Of a DNA stretch of 64,000 bases, positions 20,148 to 31,233 are shown piece after piece. This DNA is from Drosophila pseudoobscura (lineage: Eukaryota; Arthropoda; Insecta; Diptera; Drosophilidae): NCBI RefSeq assembly GCF_009870125.1, contig NC_046679.1, positions 17,794,001-17,858,000 on the forward strand, written 5' to 3'. The notes under the pieces were generated by a model. That model did not search any database and was not told the DNA's origin. It was given only the letters and a program-made list of their open reading frames with translations. The translations under genes were made by a program, and so were the position numbers. Each line of letters starts with the position of its first letter. Positions within the stretch are counted from its first letter, which is position 1.

Positions 20148-21560
20148 TTGATGGGACACTGAAACTCTCCTGGCTGCTTGCAGCAGTCGGCCTCATGGAC
20201 ATTGTCACAGTTGTCACAGGTGGTACCATCGCAGATCAGAGCCTTGTCGCTGCCCTCGGCTGACTGTCAGCTTAACTGATCCGCCGGGCAGTCCTTTCGT
20301 CACAGTGCCAGGAGGCGGATATACAGTCGTTGTTCATGTCACTAATCCCGCCACTTAAAATTATCTGGCCGGATACACGCCGTAGTTCTCGTTGTCCTCC
20401 ATTAGCATCAGATGCTTGGGGCACGAGCAGTCGTCGTGAGTACTGCGTGACTGCATCCGGTGTCCACACGACCCAGATGTCCGTGAAATGCGACAGACGC
20501 TGCAGCTCTACGGAACGACGCTCTCCGTTAACAGTGATCCTCTCCAATCCGGTCTTGTCGTCCAGCAGTAGTACACAAATCCCCCCTAGGCAGTAATGTT
20601 GTTCACCTGCAGGATATGCATGGAAGCAAAGGTTTTTCTGTAGAGGGAACAGGAGATTACATATGTGTCCAGAGGTGTCCAATATGGTAGCTTACTTGTT
20701 CTTCCCATTGATGTCTATAACTTTGATACGCATGGTATAACTGTTGGTCCAGGGTCAGCACAGTGACTCCTCCTTCCAGCTCCATACGCTCATTGCCATC
20801 GACTCGGGCCCGAATGATGGCCTGATGGCTGCCGACATCTGTCGAGAAGAGCAGACGCCTCGCCTTCGTGGCATGCACGGCAATGTTTCGAGGCTTCTGC
20901 GAGTTCGCCCAAGAAGCTAAAAGAGGAAACGTTTTAGAACACAGCTGAATAGGCGAGAGAGCTTCACCTGGGCAGCGGCACATTCGGGCAGTCCGTCGTA
21001 GCTGGGGGATGCAGGTCACGTCCTTGGCCAGGCTGCGGCTCTGGCCCGTCTTGATCAATGTCCCCGGTGCTCCAGTCGCTCCAGTACACGTAGTCCTAGC
21101 AGCCAACCAGTTCGTCTCGTCTCCTGGTCGAATATAAACTCCCGGCCATGGTTGCTGGTTGGATCCGTCCATTGTGGCGCGGCGTATGGAGTCTGCTCAT
21201 GTACATGTACCCCCGCGACGCGGCTCGAGGACCAGGGAACGCGGCTACTACAACCCTTTCCACAAGAGGACGCGCCGACAGCTGCCATCCAGGCGGGCGA
21301 CCTCGATGAGACGGACCAGTAGATGTGGCTGGTCAGTCCAGTAGATGCACCGCTCCGCCACCGACACGTTTAGGGCGTACGCATCGCCCACATCCTGAAG
21401 GGTATCCCCTCGCTGTACTGGCGCGAGAACAGCAGGAAGGCGGCAGGCACATGTACATGCAGAGGTGGAGCAGGCCCCATTCCACACGGCACAGACGCAC
21501 CAGACGCCAGAATCCTGAAACGCCGGTGTCCGAACCAGCTGTTCCACCCCCATCCTCTAA
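20148..21560 (-). pseudogene. Broken LRP5/6 (arrow)-type receptor gene remnant
   Basis: Minus-strand translation gives pieces of an LDL-receptor-related protein in the right order but in several frames. From right to left they are an EGF-like Cys fragment near 21450, YWTD propeller repeats ([31 protein letters not shown], then PRNIAVHATKARRLLFSTDV and IIRARVDGNE), DDKTGLERITVNGE with WTPDAV, and LDL-A fragments (NDCISASWHC; ICDGTTCDNC; CCKQPGEFQCPINQ). Stops and frameshifts occur at about 21250, 21057 and 20272. Two intron-like gaps with GT-AG ends remain (about 20920-20968 and 20639-20695), and a donor GTGAGT follows at 20147, so this is a DNA-level partial copy and not a retrocopy. The family assignment to arrow-type LRP5/6 is by motif order. 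Confidence 0.75.
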
Positions 21561-22099
21561 AGAATTCGTCTTCAGGGGGCTGAGGCAGGGCGGAGTAGTG
21601 GGCAGTGTGACCGCGGATTTATCAATAAAATATACCGTCCGACCCTCAGAAATATACCGAAGCATACCGCCTCATTTTCAAAATATACCGTAAATATGGA
21701 GAGACTCATAACACTGATGTATTGCACTAGATCTGGCAACTCTAATTATTAGAGAAACTGTTTTGTTCGAAGCGGAAATTCTATTTTCAATTTTGTTGCC
21801 TAGTGTAATTGGTTGCTCCTCACTCCAAAACGTGGAAGATACATATGTATGTACGTATTGAAGATGCGAAGAATTTGGCGAAAAGGGACCCTCCGTTTAG
21901 ATGGTATGTTCAGAGAAAGTGAATAATAGAACGCACATTGATACATACATATGTACATATACATATATGTATTTAAAGAGATAATTTTCAGATAAATGAT
22001 CAACAAAGTCTTTCCAGTGCATTTGATTAACACATTTCGGGCACAGCGATTTCCAGCTTCAGCTTCAGCTGGAAGTCCAAAATCCAAAATTGAATCAAA
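21561..22099. other. Spacer between LRP remnant and Ubx 3' end
   Basis: This holds the second copy of the METTL4-type promoter cassette (21603-21695, extending with an indel to about 21800) and TATG/CATA-rich simple sequence near 21840-21970. No coding sequence is recognised. Confidence 0.4.
21603..21695 (-). repeat. Second copy of the METTL4 promoter cassette, DRE mutated
   Basis: This matches 13358-13450 with only about five differences by eye. Motif 1 (CAGTGTGACCG, 21603-21613) and the three AAATATACCG units are kept, but the DRE core reads TATCAATA instead of TATCGATA. A GAAATTCTATTTT block follows in both copies, separated here by about 60 extra bases. There is no intact gene next to it; the broken LRP remnant abuts its left side. 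Confidence 0.75.
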
Positions 22100-23156
22100 A
22101 ATGGTTTAAATCGTTTTGTTTAATTTATTTGTTTCATTTCCACATTCTCACTGGTTGCTGTTTGTTTTGTGCTTGTTCTTTTATACGTATATTTTATATT
22201 GATAATTTACAACTTACGGAGCTAGCATAGAATGGCTTTAAATTAGAGTTACATACGAGTAGGTTAAGTATAAACGGAGTGTTGGCGGGGCCCGAGTGAT
22301 CGGAGATCTGGACCCCCCTTATGCGGGGGGATGGGGAAGTAGAGTTCAAGTAGAAAATGTAACGGCAAAGAAGTTGTAGATAGGTCTGACGGAAATACAT
22401 ATTGAGGAGAAGAAGTATCTCAAATATCTCTTCGGCCTCCGTCTGTCTGCGGGTCGGAGATTAAAGTAAAAGCCACTAGAAATTACGCACTTTAGTACGT
22501 GGTATTATTACATTTTTAAGTAGTTGGTAGGGGGGTAGTACTAGATATTGTACTGTACTGTTACTATTTACGTATATCTGTTACTAAGTTAATCCACATT
22601 TAAATCTGTAAGTATTGTATTTTAGCGTCTATTCTGTGGTTTACGGTGGCGGGGAATGGAATACCCTCTCGATCCACGCTGCTCTTCTTTTAATTTTTTG
22701 TTTCAGTGTATGTATACATCAACGTATTTCGGTTGCATCCGCCGTTGGCGTTGGCCTTTGCCGCTGCCTTTGCATCTAAAATCTATAACATTTAACTTAT
22801 TTCTTAGTTACGTATTTGCATCTGTTTCCGTTCTGCAGATATTTTCTCTCTTATTGTTTGTCCATTTATACTTGATTTCCACGTAAATACATAAATGTAT
22901 ATATGTATGTATATCAAGATCTGCATATGTGTATATCTATATTCGAATCTTAGGCTCTAATTACGTATACATCTTGTGTGGGTTTTCTTTCGGATAACCC
23001 TCAATAAATTGGGGATAAGTTCCCGAACTGAACTGAAAGACGAAGAAAGACTCGATACACGTCGGGTTAGATGTATCTTGTGGCTTGGTTCGAGCACAGC
23101 TCGTTGAATCTACTAAACTATATATTGGTATCGGGAACGGTACCGTTATCCTTATC

Positions 23157-23188
<32 letters not shown>

Positions 23189-24486
23189 GTCACGGGTATC
23201 ATATCTCTCTTTAGCGTACAACTTACGATCAATTAACGGAACGAGATCAAAAGCAATTTCGCATGCGAGCGGGAAAACAAAGCGAGCTCGCGAACTACTA
23301 CTATTTCTCAAATATTCTGGTGTCTCTGGTCTCTGTTTCTATGCTCTATCCAGAGACTAGAGAAACAAATGGAGAAAAACAAGATGGTATAGCTAAAATA
23401 AAAATAAAAATAAAAATAATAATAATAATAATAACACAATAATCAATTCGTTTTCTCTTTGTTTTTTAGATTTTTTCAAAACCAATAATTTATTTTCGTT
23501 TGCCAGGGCAAACGATTTGTCGTCGTCCTCCTTCTCGGGGCTACTGTCGGATAATCTCATCAACGCTTTGTCATTAAACTAAACATAATAATAATAAAAT
23601 TAGGAATTAATTTAATTTAAGAGTTAAAAACACTACACATTACTTAAAGAAACAGCTTCAGTTTAGTCGAACTTCGGCGCGAACTAAACAAATTCGTTTA
23701 CAAATAAACAGAGTTAACTAAAATTGCATTATTTTATTCCATTAGCACAAACTATACACATTCAAATATTATACGAGTATCCTTCAATACGTTCCTCTTC
23801 GGTTTCCCTCTCGTAATATTTTACTTTGCTAACAAATTCTATTTATATTTAAGTTACATTTTAATAGGTTTCTTTTCAATCATTTTTGTTTTGTTTTCCT
23901 TCTTTCTGTTACATACATATCTTTAAATTGGTTTAAAACTTGTTTTTTTTACCAAAAAATTCATATCAACAGAACTATGCTTTCTTTCAACATTTATATT
24001 CGTAGTTTTTATTTTTGTATTTTTGAGTATTTTCGCGAAACATAATTTAAACATACCTGTAAGCAACAAAGGGGTGGGCGGGGCAGGGGTTTGTTCGAAT
24101 TTGGAAAGACCTTCTACATATGTATGTATGTATTTTTATAAACATAATCTTACGCCGCGAATCAATTTCCATTCTTGTTTGTTTGAAACTAAATTAAAAT
24201 TGTGTTTGTTCTCGTATATTTTGTATTTTTTTTTAGTTTTACTTCTAAGTAGGTTTGTAATCCGCCTGCGTTGCGCTCTTCCACTACTTTTGTTTACTTA
24301 ATCTATTTAATTAGTTTGTAGTTTTGTTTTACGTATTTTCGGTTGCTTCTCAAACGCTTGAAATAATGCCTTTAGATTAGTTTCGTATTCGCACATTACC
24401 ATCGCAATTTAAATATTATTCATTTAAGTAAATAGTTCTTTTGTTACAATATAGAGTTGCTTTGTATTTGTATTTTGTAATTCCGC
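22100..24486 (-). other. Ubx: Ubx 3' UTR with two likely poly(A) sites
   Basis: On the minus strand the Ubx stop at 24487 is followed by AT-rich non-coding DNA. AATAAA (plus TTTATT) occurs at 23489-23494 and at 22124-22129, about 1.37 kb apart. That fits the known short and long Ubx mRNA classes that differ by proximal and distal polyadenylation (inference on the exact sites). The reverse complement of TACGTAT occurs five times: 22184-22190, 22569-22575, 22809-22815, 22962-22968 and 24330-24336. Each is a miR-iab-8-5p seed match, and 22963-22970 also matches the full miR-iab-4-5p seed. Other AATAAA-like signals are present, so the end points are approximate. Confidence 0.7.
23157..23189 (+). 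repeat. GGTATG tandem repeat in Ubx 3' UTR
   Basis: Five imperfect units of a hexamer (TATGGG). On plus it has four or more G3 runs and could form a quadruplex in DNA; the Ubx mRNA carries the C-rich complement. A simple microsatellite. Confidence 0.85.
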
Positions 24487-24801
<315 letters not shown>

Positions 24802-27593
24802 TCAAGGAGAATGTTAGTAGGGCTCCTAAGGAATTATATAAAACATTGACAAAGTCTTTCTAGCTCGCTTCCATCAGGAAAGGAAGTATGTCTTTTCCGT
24901 TTGGGCTGTGCGTTGATGAGCAAGTCGAAAAACCCGACTTTATACATTTTTTCATCGGCCAAATAAAATTGAAAAACTGCAACAAGCTACTCAACATTTG
25001 TGCTGTTGTTTGGCTAATGTCGTAAATATAAATTCCCCTCCTCGAACTCAAATTGAAACGATCATCAGCACAGACGTAGGCAGCAACATCCAGCAATTGC
25101 AGCCAGCAGGAAAGGAAAGGAAAGCAAAGGAGATCTCCTCTCCAGCGGCAGAAACCTCAACTGCAAAAAATACATTTCATTTTTACGAGTATGGCCATTT
25201 GCCAGTTGCATTTGCGGTTTTTGTTTCTTTGGCGAGATCGTTACTTTAAATTGATCGTTTGCTGCTGTGGCAGGCTGATGTTGCTGCTGCCGACTGTCAT
25301 TGCTGCAACATTAAAATGAAAAGGAGAAACGTGCGAGCATTCGGCAACGGGGTATAGTCGGGGAGAGTTGTCTACTTAAACTGCAGTTATGCCGGATAAT
25401 GCCCGTTTAATTGGCAACCTGAGTCAGACAAGGACAGGGACAGGCAGTCGGACAGGCATTGAGTCTCATCAACATGCAGTCGGTGCTGGCGTGTTTAATC
25501 TCTGATTTTAAATATTTATGAAGTTTAATTTGCCAGCCAGTGCAATAACTCAATTTCGTGTGTGTTGCAAGGCACTCGCACTCGCACTCTCACTCTCCCT
25601 ATTCATCCATGGCTGCCTCTGTCTCTGCAGAACCAGACCATGTCTGATTTTATCAGAATTTACTCTCCGCTTCCGCCTCGCCTCGCCACGAAACGAAGGA
25701 CGGACGAAAGGGCAATGTTAACTTTCGCATTTTGAATTCCGAGTCTCTTTCTCCGATTCTGGGCTTGGGCCTGGTCCTGGGCCTCGGCCTGGGCTTGAGC
25801 CTGGGCGCAATGTTAAGTTAAATATTATGAGCATTTATTATGTTATAAATTTGGCCTAAAGGTATTAACAAATTTATGCCGACACGAAAGTCATAAAGTG
25901 AAAACGCATTTATCTTTCACTCTCACATACACAGACGAGCCCAGCCCGATTATTACACTTGCATATGTATATGTGAGGCGAGTGCACTTGTGTGTGTGTG
26001 TGTCCGTGTGCGACAGACTTACGTGATATAAATGGCGAACAATTTTTATAGACAATAAAAATGATATGAAAATAAAGTTGGCAGCATCCAACAAAGAAAA
26101 TAATCATCCATATAATATGCACGAGTATACGAGTATCTATATATCTGCAGATACATTTTTAAACGCATTTATAAAGCCATCAAAGTGAAAGAATTGTAAA
26201 CACCCATTAAAGGTGACAGAAAATTGGCCAGTGACAAGTCCGAATGCTTCTCAGTAGAATACACTGAGGCTCAGAGGTATGTAGATACGATTAAGATATA
26301 TTAGGTAAATACTAGCAGTTAGTTAAGATTTATTTTAAATATAATAGCATTTCCACAAGCAGTCGTCTTTTTTATATCGAGATAAAACACAATAAGGAAA
26401 AACGAAAAGCGTAGAACGCATAAATAAATTTATTTAGCCCTAAACCTGTTTGCTGATTAACTTAAATCCGCTCCCGCTCCTCCTGGAGTATTCATCACGC
26501 CGGGGTTTTAGCAAAAGTTTCATCTTACTCTGGGGCTGCCGGCAGCGGAGTACGTGAGCTGTGCTCGACAATTTTAAATGGAATTTGTCACTCGGCGGCC
26601 GACTATTTAGATGGCCGCCCCGAAGCCCTGCCATGCCTTGTACTCGTATATGCAAAAAAAAAGAAAACTTTTTACGAAACTTTGGTTTGCCCCTACTTCT
26701 TCCCTTTTCTTCGCTTTTCCTCTCCCGCTTGGATTTTTTTCCATCGCACTGGCCAAGTTTCAAAATTTATTATGCGAAAAAGTGCGAAATTCATTTTGCT
26801 TCTTTGGCTTCTTTCTTCATCTGCGTCCTGCTGTGCTGTGCTGTGCCAGTTTCTTTTGTAGACTTTTCGAAAATTTTTGTGTATTTCTAAGTACATAATT
26901 TAAATGCTGGTATGTGAGGGGTCGGCCCGGGGCGGGGCGGGGTTGGGCCGGGGCTGGGTACGGTCGAGGGGGCGGCACAATAAAACTTTGTATGGAAAGG
27001 CGCGAAATTTCCCGTAGATAATTTAAACGAGCCAAAGAGAGAGAAAGAGAGAGAAATGGGAACGGGAATGAGGATGGATGGTGGAGTCGGAGTCGGAGCA
27101 GCAGAGAGAAGTGGAAATCTTTTTCCAGAATATTTATTTTTTCCAGTTGGTTTTCCGTGGGGCCACCCTGAGTTTTCCTTTTCCTTTTCCCATTCTGGAG
27201 ATACATTTTCAAGGTTCTGTCGTAGTCGTCGTCTCCGTCATCGTTTTGGGCGAGCAGCTGTGCCCGTGTCGAGTCCTCAGTACGTGTTATATTTTTTAAC
27301 TTAAATTCCTGAGGGATTTAAAGTTTTGACAGTTTACGTGTCTCCCATTTGCAGCGAACTTTGAACCGAAACGAAACGAAACGATAGAAGCTTCTCTCCG
27401 TCTCTCTCTCGCTCGCTCCTTGTGTCTTCCTTCTCTATCCATCTATGGGTGTGTGTCCCTCGGACTGACTCACCCCTGTTCGGGTGCCGTTTCCAGCGGC
27501 AATAAATCTCCAGGTGACGGCGACTCCATGTTGCATGCGGCACAACGTGTGATCTATGCTTCTATTATAACTATTTATATACCCAGATACAAG

Positions 27594-27630
27594 CACAGAT
27601 ACAGATACAGATACAAATGTATCTGTATGA
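27594..27630 (+). repeat. AGATAC/ATCTGT hexamer repeat
   Basis: Tandem ACAGAT units with a short inverted ATCTGT tail. Same hexamer family as at 30478, 31215, 34713 and 63611. Confidence 0.8.
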
Positions 27631-27731
27631 GTGCATGTGTGGTATGTCGTGCGTTTGTGTGTGTGTGTGTGTGTGGGGAGGACTACTTATATTTAATTCG
27701 ATTTTGTTTTTCGGTTTCTCCCACCCAATTG

Positions 27732-27757
27732 CTCCTCCTCCTCCTCCTCCTCCTCCT
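27732..27757 (+). repeat. (CTC)n triplet repeat
   Basis: About eight uninterrupted CTC units inside the Ubx intron. A microsatellite with no evident function. Confidence 0.85.
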
Positions 27758-28371
27758 GCTCGAATTTATTTCTTTTTCTTGCCATCGTCACGAGCCTGTC
27801 CGAGAGAGCCCTATATAGGAGCTGATATTTCTGTCGCGTAGCTCTTCTCCACCTTGATGCAGGAATTTCTGTAGGGGTTACGATAGAGGACCTATTCTTG
27901 GTATCTGTAAGGCACAACATTTAGATGCGCAGAGATTACTGGGAACTGGAATCCATCTATCTTCGGTATGCCAAGACTTGGATCAACCGGAAATTGATTC
28001 CCCTTTTCGAGCAAACGAAAGGAGGGGCGAAAGAACTTGGGAGAAACCCTTTTCGGGCCCGACCAGGAGAAATCAATGGCAAATCGATTAATTGGTCCGT
28101 TTGGCACATATGTGTCTCTCTAACACCCCATCGAACCCATCGAATCCAGCCCCTGCCTCACGAGTTTTATTCGCAATTTAATTAAATCTATTTTCGTGCG
28201 TGTTTGTCATGGGCGTGTTTCACCTTGCCTATGATGTGCACACACACACCCACGTCCCACCCACGTCCCACCCACACTCTGGCTTTGGCTATACATAGGC
28301 ATCTGTTGTACATATATATCTGCGTAGTACTTGCACCCCTCTGAATTGGAGTGTCTATAAAACAATTAAAT

Positions 28372-28398
28372 GCGACGACGACGACGACGACGACGACG
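28372..28398 (+). repeat. (GAC)n triplet repeat
   Basis: About nine uninterrupted GAC units. A second GAC run lies near 50604-50624. Confidence 0.85.
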
Positions 28399-30060
28399 CA
28401 CAAAAGCCACAGAAAGTCGGTTGAGGTTTACTGGGAGACGGAAAACTAATTTTCCGCACTGCCAATCGAGGACCACTAAATCTGTCAATTAAATTGGCCG
28501 CAGGGAGAACGAGGGAAAGGCGTTGGCGGACGGTGAGCCGGCTTCCTTGGATCTGTGTTCAGACGTGATTATGGCCCCTATGCCTATGGCTATGCGGGAT
28601 GTTGATGCTTGCGGTGGCAAATGCGCAATTGAGTTGCAATTGCGAGCACGAACACGGACGCAATCTTTGAGATACACGCACACTGCAGATAAACACACAC
28701 ATATGTAGGTATCTGCAGCTGGCAAACGGCAGACTGCAGCCCGGATTGGCGACTGTGTGTGCGTGTGGCTATCAAATTTTGAGATACACGCTTAGGGAGT
28801 GCCCCCCCCCCCACCACGGCAACCCCCCAAAAGTATCTTATGGCCCGAAGCCTGCCTCAAAGCATTGGGCTTTTGCGATTTTTCTCAAATATCCTAGACT
28901 GGGGCGGGCGGGGGCAATCAGTTTTTAATTACTTTTCGTTGGCGCACTCCCCTCCTCTCGAGGAGGAGAGTACCTCTACTACAGTGCAACTGCATCTGCA
29001 TTCCCGCAACCACAAAGGAGCAGGTGGTGGCACCTGGCAGCCACTTGCCCTTCCGCTCTCTCCCAAAGGATGTGCCGTGCGGAATGTGTGGCTCACATCC
29101 CAATGCCACTCATCTGATCGACGTGGATTCGTGGCGCGTACAGCCTCCCAAATTGTACTTCAGCATAATTGTGCCCCGAAAACTCACTCTGCAACGCGTT
29201 GGTGAAATTTCTGTCAGATCGCCGATAAAATCGGCTTAACGAACGGGCATAAGCCGCACGCACGGTTTATTTCCCCGACTTGTGTTCGATTTTTGGTAAT
29301 TGTGGCTTGTGTGCGCAACTTTCAATGGCCGCCCGATGATCTGAGAAGTGGAACGGGCACGGTGCAAGGGCAAGGGGAAAGGGAAACTGGTTTGGGCCCT
29401 ACCCCGACATGGCGGCGTCTCTCTTGCGCATGCGCAGGGACCCGCTCGTCATTAAAATAATTCATTGCCACGGCGGTTGCAGGAGGATTGCGACGGCGAC
29501 GGCGACTGCGACTGCGACTGCGGTAGCTGACGCTGCAACAGGTAGCCGGATCCTCGACGGGTCCTCGATGGGTCCCAGGGCCAGTGACCAGCGAGCAGGG
29601 TGCTCTGTGGCTGGAAGAGCAGGGTGCTCGGTTCTGAGTTATGGCTGGGCATGTACTGTTGAGCCAGCAATTTAGTAGGGACTGTTCTTATTTTGGGGGA
29701 GCAGTAGCCGAGAGGAGACCAGCGATGAAAGCAGATACAAAGAACATCTTTAAACCCATCGATCACTTGTTGTAAAGCTGCACTTCCCATTGATTGCCAC
29801 CAATTGAAAAACACGAAATAACAATTAGGGTAATCTTCAAACGTTTTCCCTTTCATATCGGGGAAAGCCTGAACGTCTTCCCTCTCTCTTCGCAGTCCAT
29901 CAAATTGAATTTGGCTGCCTTGTCATGGCAATTAAAACAAAATTTGTGTTTGAATGAATACATTCGACTGTTTATTGTCTCGATTTTGAATGTGAATTGT
30001 ATAATAATGCCATCATTGGCACACCGAACAGACACTGGCAGGGAGCCGACTGACCCAGTG

Positions 30061-30100
30061 CCCCAACCCCAACCCCAACCCCAACCCCAACCCCAACCCC
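30061..30100 (+). repeat. (CCCCAA)n hexamer repeat
   Basis: Seven nearly perfect CCCCAA units. The minus strand is (TTGGGG)n, identical in sequence to a ciliate telomere repeat and a strong quadruplex former. It lies on the transcribed-sense strand of Ubx pre-mRNA as TTGGGG. Confidence 0.9.
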
Positions 30101-30477
30101 TAGCCCGAGTCCAGGCCTAGGCCTAGGCCAGAGCGCGACGAAGCTGAACGCGGCATTTGATGTGGGTTTATCTTAATAGCTCAATTAATGGCCCTGCTAC
30201 GCCGTACCCCTTTTTCCTAGGGGGCGACCCGCCATTTCCATACTTGCAAAGACCCAAAACCAAAACCAAACCATATAGAGCCGTTTATGTATGTGTGTGT
30301 GTGTGTGTGAAACGCCTTCTCATCGTGCTTTAACCTCGGCGTCATCATTAAAATAATCAACGACTCTATTTTGGCTCCGCTTCAAGTTCTATTTCCATTT
30401 CCAGTTTCATCTCCGCAGACACAGGCGGGAGCACACACACTGCCACGGACGAGCGACAGCTGGCGGAACGCATCGAT

Positions 30478-30519
30478 AGAGATACAGATACATTCAGAGA
30501 TACAGATACAGATACAAAG
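30478..30519 (+). repeat. AGATAC hexamer repeat
   Basis: Two blocks of GATACA units separated by TTCAGA. A member of the recurrent hexamer family in this intron. Confidence 0.8.
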
Positions 30520-31214
30520 ACAAAATCTTAACAGTTCAAATACGAAACACAGCAAAGGCATTTGAAGAAGATGCGGACAGAGCGTGACTACGAAGATGAA
30601 GTTGTTCGATGGGGGAAAAAGCACAGAATTCACAGCCAGAGATATCAGAAAGCAGACTCGGATCGGACCGAACCGGACAGGCGGACGGATGGACGGACGG
30701 ACATTGAATAAATAAATAAGTGGCACGATGTCAAGCTGTTTCATATCTGCGGAGAGCATCGCAGGCAGGACAACGATGTTGGCTCTGCCCCGGGCCAGTC
30801 GGAATGCCACTCGTATATTTTCGATTTCAGAGCTCATTAGACAAAAACTAAAAACGCACAACTCAGAAATACGCCCGGATAGATACGATTCGGTGGATGG
30901 GATACGATGGGATGGGTCTGGTCTGACGTCAGGCTGCCCCCGATAATTATCGATTGGAGTTATGGCAGCTCGGGAACGGAAATGTGCAACATTTCCGCAC
31001 TTTACCCAAAAACGGGCCACAACTCGTAAAAATCAGCGCCAAATGTCAAATCTAACTACCGATAGCCGGCAAAGAAATGCCTTGGAGTGAAGAAAAAATG
31101 GCTGCCGCTCCGATAAGACTCCGGCTCGTAAACAGGAGTATGTCTGAGGGAGGGGTGGGTGTCAGCGGAACGCTCTCAGATACAGATCGGACGGCGGCTG
31201 CAGCGCCATTTCGT

Positions 31215-31233
31215 GTATCTGTATCTGTATCTT
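31215..31233 (+). repeat. ATCTGT hexamer repeat
   Basis: Three GTATCT units, followed by a short GAGTGC repeat at about 31246-31264. Confidence 0.75.

Noticed and set aside
20148-20270. LDL-A exon at 20148-20270 as the missing modSP upstream exon
   Set aside because: It ends in phase 0 (CAG), while the modSP exon at 18639 needs one extra base; joining them makes an immediate TAA stop. The motif content fits an LRP end better.
20272-21172. Two adjacent ORFs of 136 and 171 residues as an intact receptor gene
   Set aside because: LRP-type motifs continue across frames only if frameshifts and stops are ignored, so it is treated as a pseudogene.
30061-30100. Telomere or interstitial telomere remnant
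   Set aside because: Drosophila telomeres are retrotransposon arrays; seven perfect units in a microsatellite-rich intron are better explained by slippage.
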